Assembly: GCA_937952095.1 (NCBI GenBank)
Contig: CALFYG010000079.1
Coordinates: forward strand, 1-6,445
DNA length: 6,445 bases
Source of the DNA: an uncultured Micrococcales bacterium
GTDB taxonomy: Bacteria > Actinomycetota > Actinomycetes > S36-B12 > UBA10799
Reading direction: 5' to 3'
Part shown: positions 5,631-6,445 of the stretch, one piece after another
How positions within the stretch are numbered: the stretch's first letter is position 1
Layout of the letters: every line of letters starts with the position of its first letter
Notes under the pieces: generated by a model
Told to the model about the DNA's origin: nothing
Database searches by the model: none
The model's input: only the letters and a program-made list of their open reading frames with translations
Position numbers and translations under genes: made by a program

Positions 5631-6445
5631 ATGCGCGCCGCCATCGTGCTCCTGGCCGGAGCTTCCCTCGCCATCGCGGTCTCCCCGCCGGCGCAGGCCG
5701 CCGAAACGCAGGAGAGCCCCTCCCCGGTCAACGCCTGGTCGGACGCGAAGGCGCCTGAGCCCAGCAGGGTCATCGTCAGGTGGGCCGGGGACGCCAGCCG
5801 GGCCGACCGCGTGCAGGCACGAGCCGCGGTGGACACGCAGGACTTCACCGGCCTCGGCAAGCGGTTCCAGGTCCTGGCGCTGCCGGAGGGTGAGGACGCG
5901 TCGGAGGCTGTCGCCCGGTTGGAGAAGGATCCCGCTGTGGCGGACGCCGGACTCGACGGCTACAGCGAGTTGCACGCCATCTCGCCCGACCCGCTCTTCG
6001 ACCAGTTGTGGGGTCTGGACAACCAAGGCATCCCGGTTGGAGGTGCCATCACGTCCACGGCCGGGGCCGACATCGACGCCATCAAGGCCTGGACCAAGAC
6101 GACCGGCAGCAAGTCCGTGATTGTCGCCGACCTCGACGACGGCATCCGCCCTCAGCACCCCGACCTGAAGAACCGCATCTGGAACAACGCCGACGAACTG
6201 CCCGCGGACGGGATCGACAACGACGGCAACGGCTACATCGACGACACCTTCGGGATGGACTTCGCCGGCCCCGATATCGACATCGACCCGCTGCTGTTCG
6301 ACAACGACCCCACGGACGACATCCAGCAGGGTGGCCACGGGACGCACACCGCCGGCACGATCGCCGCGCAGGGCAACAACGGTGAGGGCATCACCGGTGT
6401 GGCGCAGGAGGCGACCATCATGCCCTTGCGCGTCTGCGGATTGGC
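5631..6445 (+). CDS. Secreted subtilisin-like serine protease (S8 family), 5' part only
   Basis: The frame runs from ATG at 5631 off the window end after 271 full codons. The only upstream in-frame stop is at 5586 and no other ATG or GTG lies between, which fixes the start. Residues 1-23 form a Sec signal peptide (short MR n-region, hydrophobic core, AQA cleavage site). Residues 45-110 (RVIVRW to DPAVADAGLDG) look like an inhibitor-I9-type propeptide. The catalytic domain begins near 118 (SPDPLFDQLWGLDN). The Asp motif is VADLDDGI (165-172, Asp169), the His motif is GGHGTHTAGTIAA (234-246, His236), and an Asp-rich loop DGIDNDGNGYIDD (193-205) looks calcium-binding. The Ser motif (GTSMA) would lie downstream. 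Asp170 replaces the usual Thr/Ser after the catalytic Asp. The role is probably extracellular protein breakdown; any link to the chaperone operon is not shown. Confidence 0.9.
   Translation, partial: MRAAIVLLAGASLAIAVSPPAQAAETQESPSPVNAWSDAKAPEPSRVIVRWAGDASRADRVQARAAVDTQDFTGLGKRFQVLALPEGEDASEAVARLEKDPAVADAGLDGYSELHAISPDPLFDQLWGLDNQGIPVGGAITSTAGADIDAIKAWTKTTGSKSVIVADLDDGIRPQHPDLKNRIWNNADELPADGIDNDGNGYIDDTFGMDFAGPDIDIDPLLFDNDPTDDIQQGGHGTHTAGTIAAQGNNGEGITGVAQEATIMPLRVCGL

Noticed and set aside
4974..6347. A 457-codon minus-strand open frame opposite dnaJ end, hspR and the protease
   Set aside because: It spans three real genes and the intergenic gap between hspR and the protease, and its product has no recognisable domain.

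Overview
The window is GC-rich actinobacterial chromosome. The evidence is the gene order dnaK-grpE-dnaJ-hspR with an HspR-type (HAIR) operator, a DnaK that lacks the extra segment found in proteobacterial DnaK, a GrpE with the basic 'DKRRIDPETGQVR' stretch typical of actinobacteria, and a DnaJ that begins 'KDWMEKDYYKVLGV'. Nothing here fixes the order or genus. No phage, transposase or CRISPR signal was seen.

Left part (1-1583, minus strand). An AraC-type regulator (451-885) lies 42 bases ahead of a VOC/glyoxalase-fold protein (1-408, cut by the window edge), probably as a two-gene operon. Next to them is a tRNA-Ser(CGA) gene (997-1083) with a hairpin terminator. Between the tRNA and the next gene is a 122-bp dyad (1135-1256) carrying four copies of a TTGTGACGTTGTTG-like motif, two per arm, at a 32-bp pitch. 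This is the most unusual structure in the window. A 100-codon gene (1281-1583) of a small conserved actinobacterial family follows; its C-terminal half resembles a ParB-like nucleotide-binding motif.

Central part (1584-5552, plus strand). A 150-bp divergent intergenic region holds the HAIR operator (1642-1662, inside a longer 35-bp dyad) and a TTGACA -35 box. The heat-shock operon follows: dnaK (Hsp70 ATPase), grpE (nucleotide exchange factor, 4-base overlap), dnaJ (J-domain/zinc co-chaperone, 18-base gap and a strong Shine-Dalgarno) and hspR (MerR-family repressor, 8-base overlap). DnaJ delivers substrates and stimulates DnaK ATP hydrolysis, and GrpE resets DnaK. In this family HspR represses the operon from HAIR with DnaK as co-repressor, giving a feedback loop encoded within one transcript.

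Right part (5553-6445, plus strand). A possible weak terminator hairpin is followed by the 5' end of a secreted subtilisin-like (S8) protease with signal peptide, propeptide and the Asp and His catalytic motifs. The Ser motif lies beyond the window. No stretch longer than 300 bases lacks a gene. Most of the window is well-known core biology, and I found no clear new multi-gene system; the dyad array at 1135-1256 is the best candidate for something undescribed.
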